This document shows positions 63,901-64,000 of a stretch of 64,000 nucleotides of DNA, piece after piece. Made by a program: the position numbers and the translations under genes. Origin of the DNA: Prunus persica (lineage: Eukaryota; Streptophyta; Magnoliopsida; Rosales; Rosaceae); NCBI RefSeq assembly GCF_000346465.2, contig NC_034011.1, positions 2,999,508 to 3,063,507 on the forward strand, given 5' to 3'. Position 1 is the first letter of the stretch. The number at the start of each line of letters is the position of its first letter. The notes below the pieces were generated by a model. It made no database searches and had not been told where the DNA came from. It saw only the letters and a list, made by a program, of their open reading frames with translations.

Positions 63901-64000
63901 ATGTGTTTTCCATGAAAACCTAATTTTTTTTGGGGATTTGCATTCTCCAGGATAAGGAAGGGGAAGGGAGGGGTCGGTTCAAGTCACATTCAACAGCCCC
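60905..64000 (+). CDS. DRG1: DRG1-type developmentally regulated GTP-binding protein, 3' end beyond window
   Basis: Eleven exons are visible: 60905-60974, 61085-61152, 61368-61444, 61547-61727, 61950-62006, 62261-62335, 62500-62619, 62805-62975, 63266-63379, 63503-63673, and 63951 onward. They code about 384 residues, so only some 15 residues of the ~399 expected are cut off. The N-terminal helix-turn-helix ([20 protein letters not shown]) precedes the Obg/DRG GTPase. G1 GFPSVGKS is at 69-76, the G2 region YEFTTLT at 92-98, G3 DLPG at 115-118, G4 NKID at 246-249, and ISCNL lies near G5. A TGS domain follows (about 290-365), then a basic tail [12 protein letters not shown]1 with its partner DFRP1 is a ribosome-associated translation factor that relieves stalled ribosomes. 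The start is the first ATG after the CT-rich leader and its intron. Confidence 0.95.
63393..63418 (+). repeat. Poly-T tract in DRG1 intron 9
   Basis: A run of about 26 T begins 14 bases after the 5' splice site. Its length is likely to vary and to be error-prone in sequencing. Confidence 0.9.

Overview
The window is a stretch of plant nuclear chromosome. Genes are split by many short GT-AG introns. Coding sequence is separated by AT-rich DNA rich in MITEs, (CT)n/(GA)n/(TA)n microsatellites and retroelement debris. The encoded proteins (R2R3-MYBs, a Q-rich TAF12, an ELF4-like protein, a plant TRF-like MYB) indicate a dicot. The compact spacing and the protein sequences suggest a small-genome woody eudicot, possibly Rosaceae, but that placement is inference. 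There is no sign of prokaryotic, viral or organellar DNA.

Layout, left to right. (1) 0.5-13.1 kb is the more fluid part. Two different R2R3-MYB genes point toward each other: one at 480-1351 (+), and a TT2-type proanthocyanidin-regulator candidate at 11832-13002 (-). Between them lies a small gene that is easy to miss, ATG12 (5641-7093, -), rebuilt from five short exons. Next to it is a decayed tandem copy of its 3' half that has lost exons 3-5 and gained a Tourist-like MITE. Other MITEs and a large fold-back repeat fill the rest. (2) 13-17.7 kb has no gene that I can see. (3) 17.7-64 kb is a run of mostly housekeeping genes: TAF12b/EER4 (-), the giant B-block-binding subunit of TFIIIC (-, 17 coding exons), an ELF4-like clock gene (+), a plastid-type NAD(P)-binding Rossmann protein (-), a broken RPS3 gene (+), a TRF-like MYB (+), and DRG1 GTPase (+, cut by the window end).

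The order TAF12b - TFIIIC - ELF4-like - Rossmann protein - TRFL - DRG matches, from memory, the two duplicated Arabidopsis segments around At1g17440-17470 and At1g72630-72660. Each of those keeps only part of the set, so this window appears to hold the fuller ancestral block. Every intact reconstruction closes in frame: 222, 289, 95, 635, 1894, 114, 304 and 664 residues.

The genes are not a pathway or an operon. Three act in nuclear transcription (TAF12b for Pol II, TFIIIC for Pol III, TRFL on DNA), and the two MYBs are regulators with visible miR828/miR858-type sites. I found no wholly new biological system. The strongest unusual signals are the RPS3 pseudogene, inactivated in part by a template-switch insertion that built a 36-bp hairpin inside an exon; its intron, swollen with tandem repeats; and the ATG12 partial tandem duplication with a natural empty site for a MITE.
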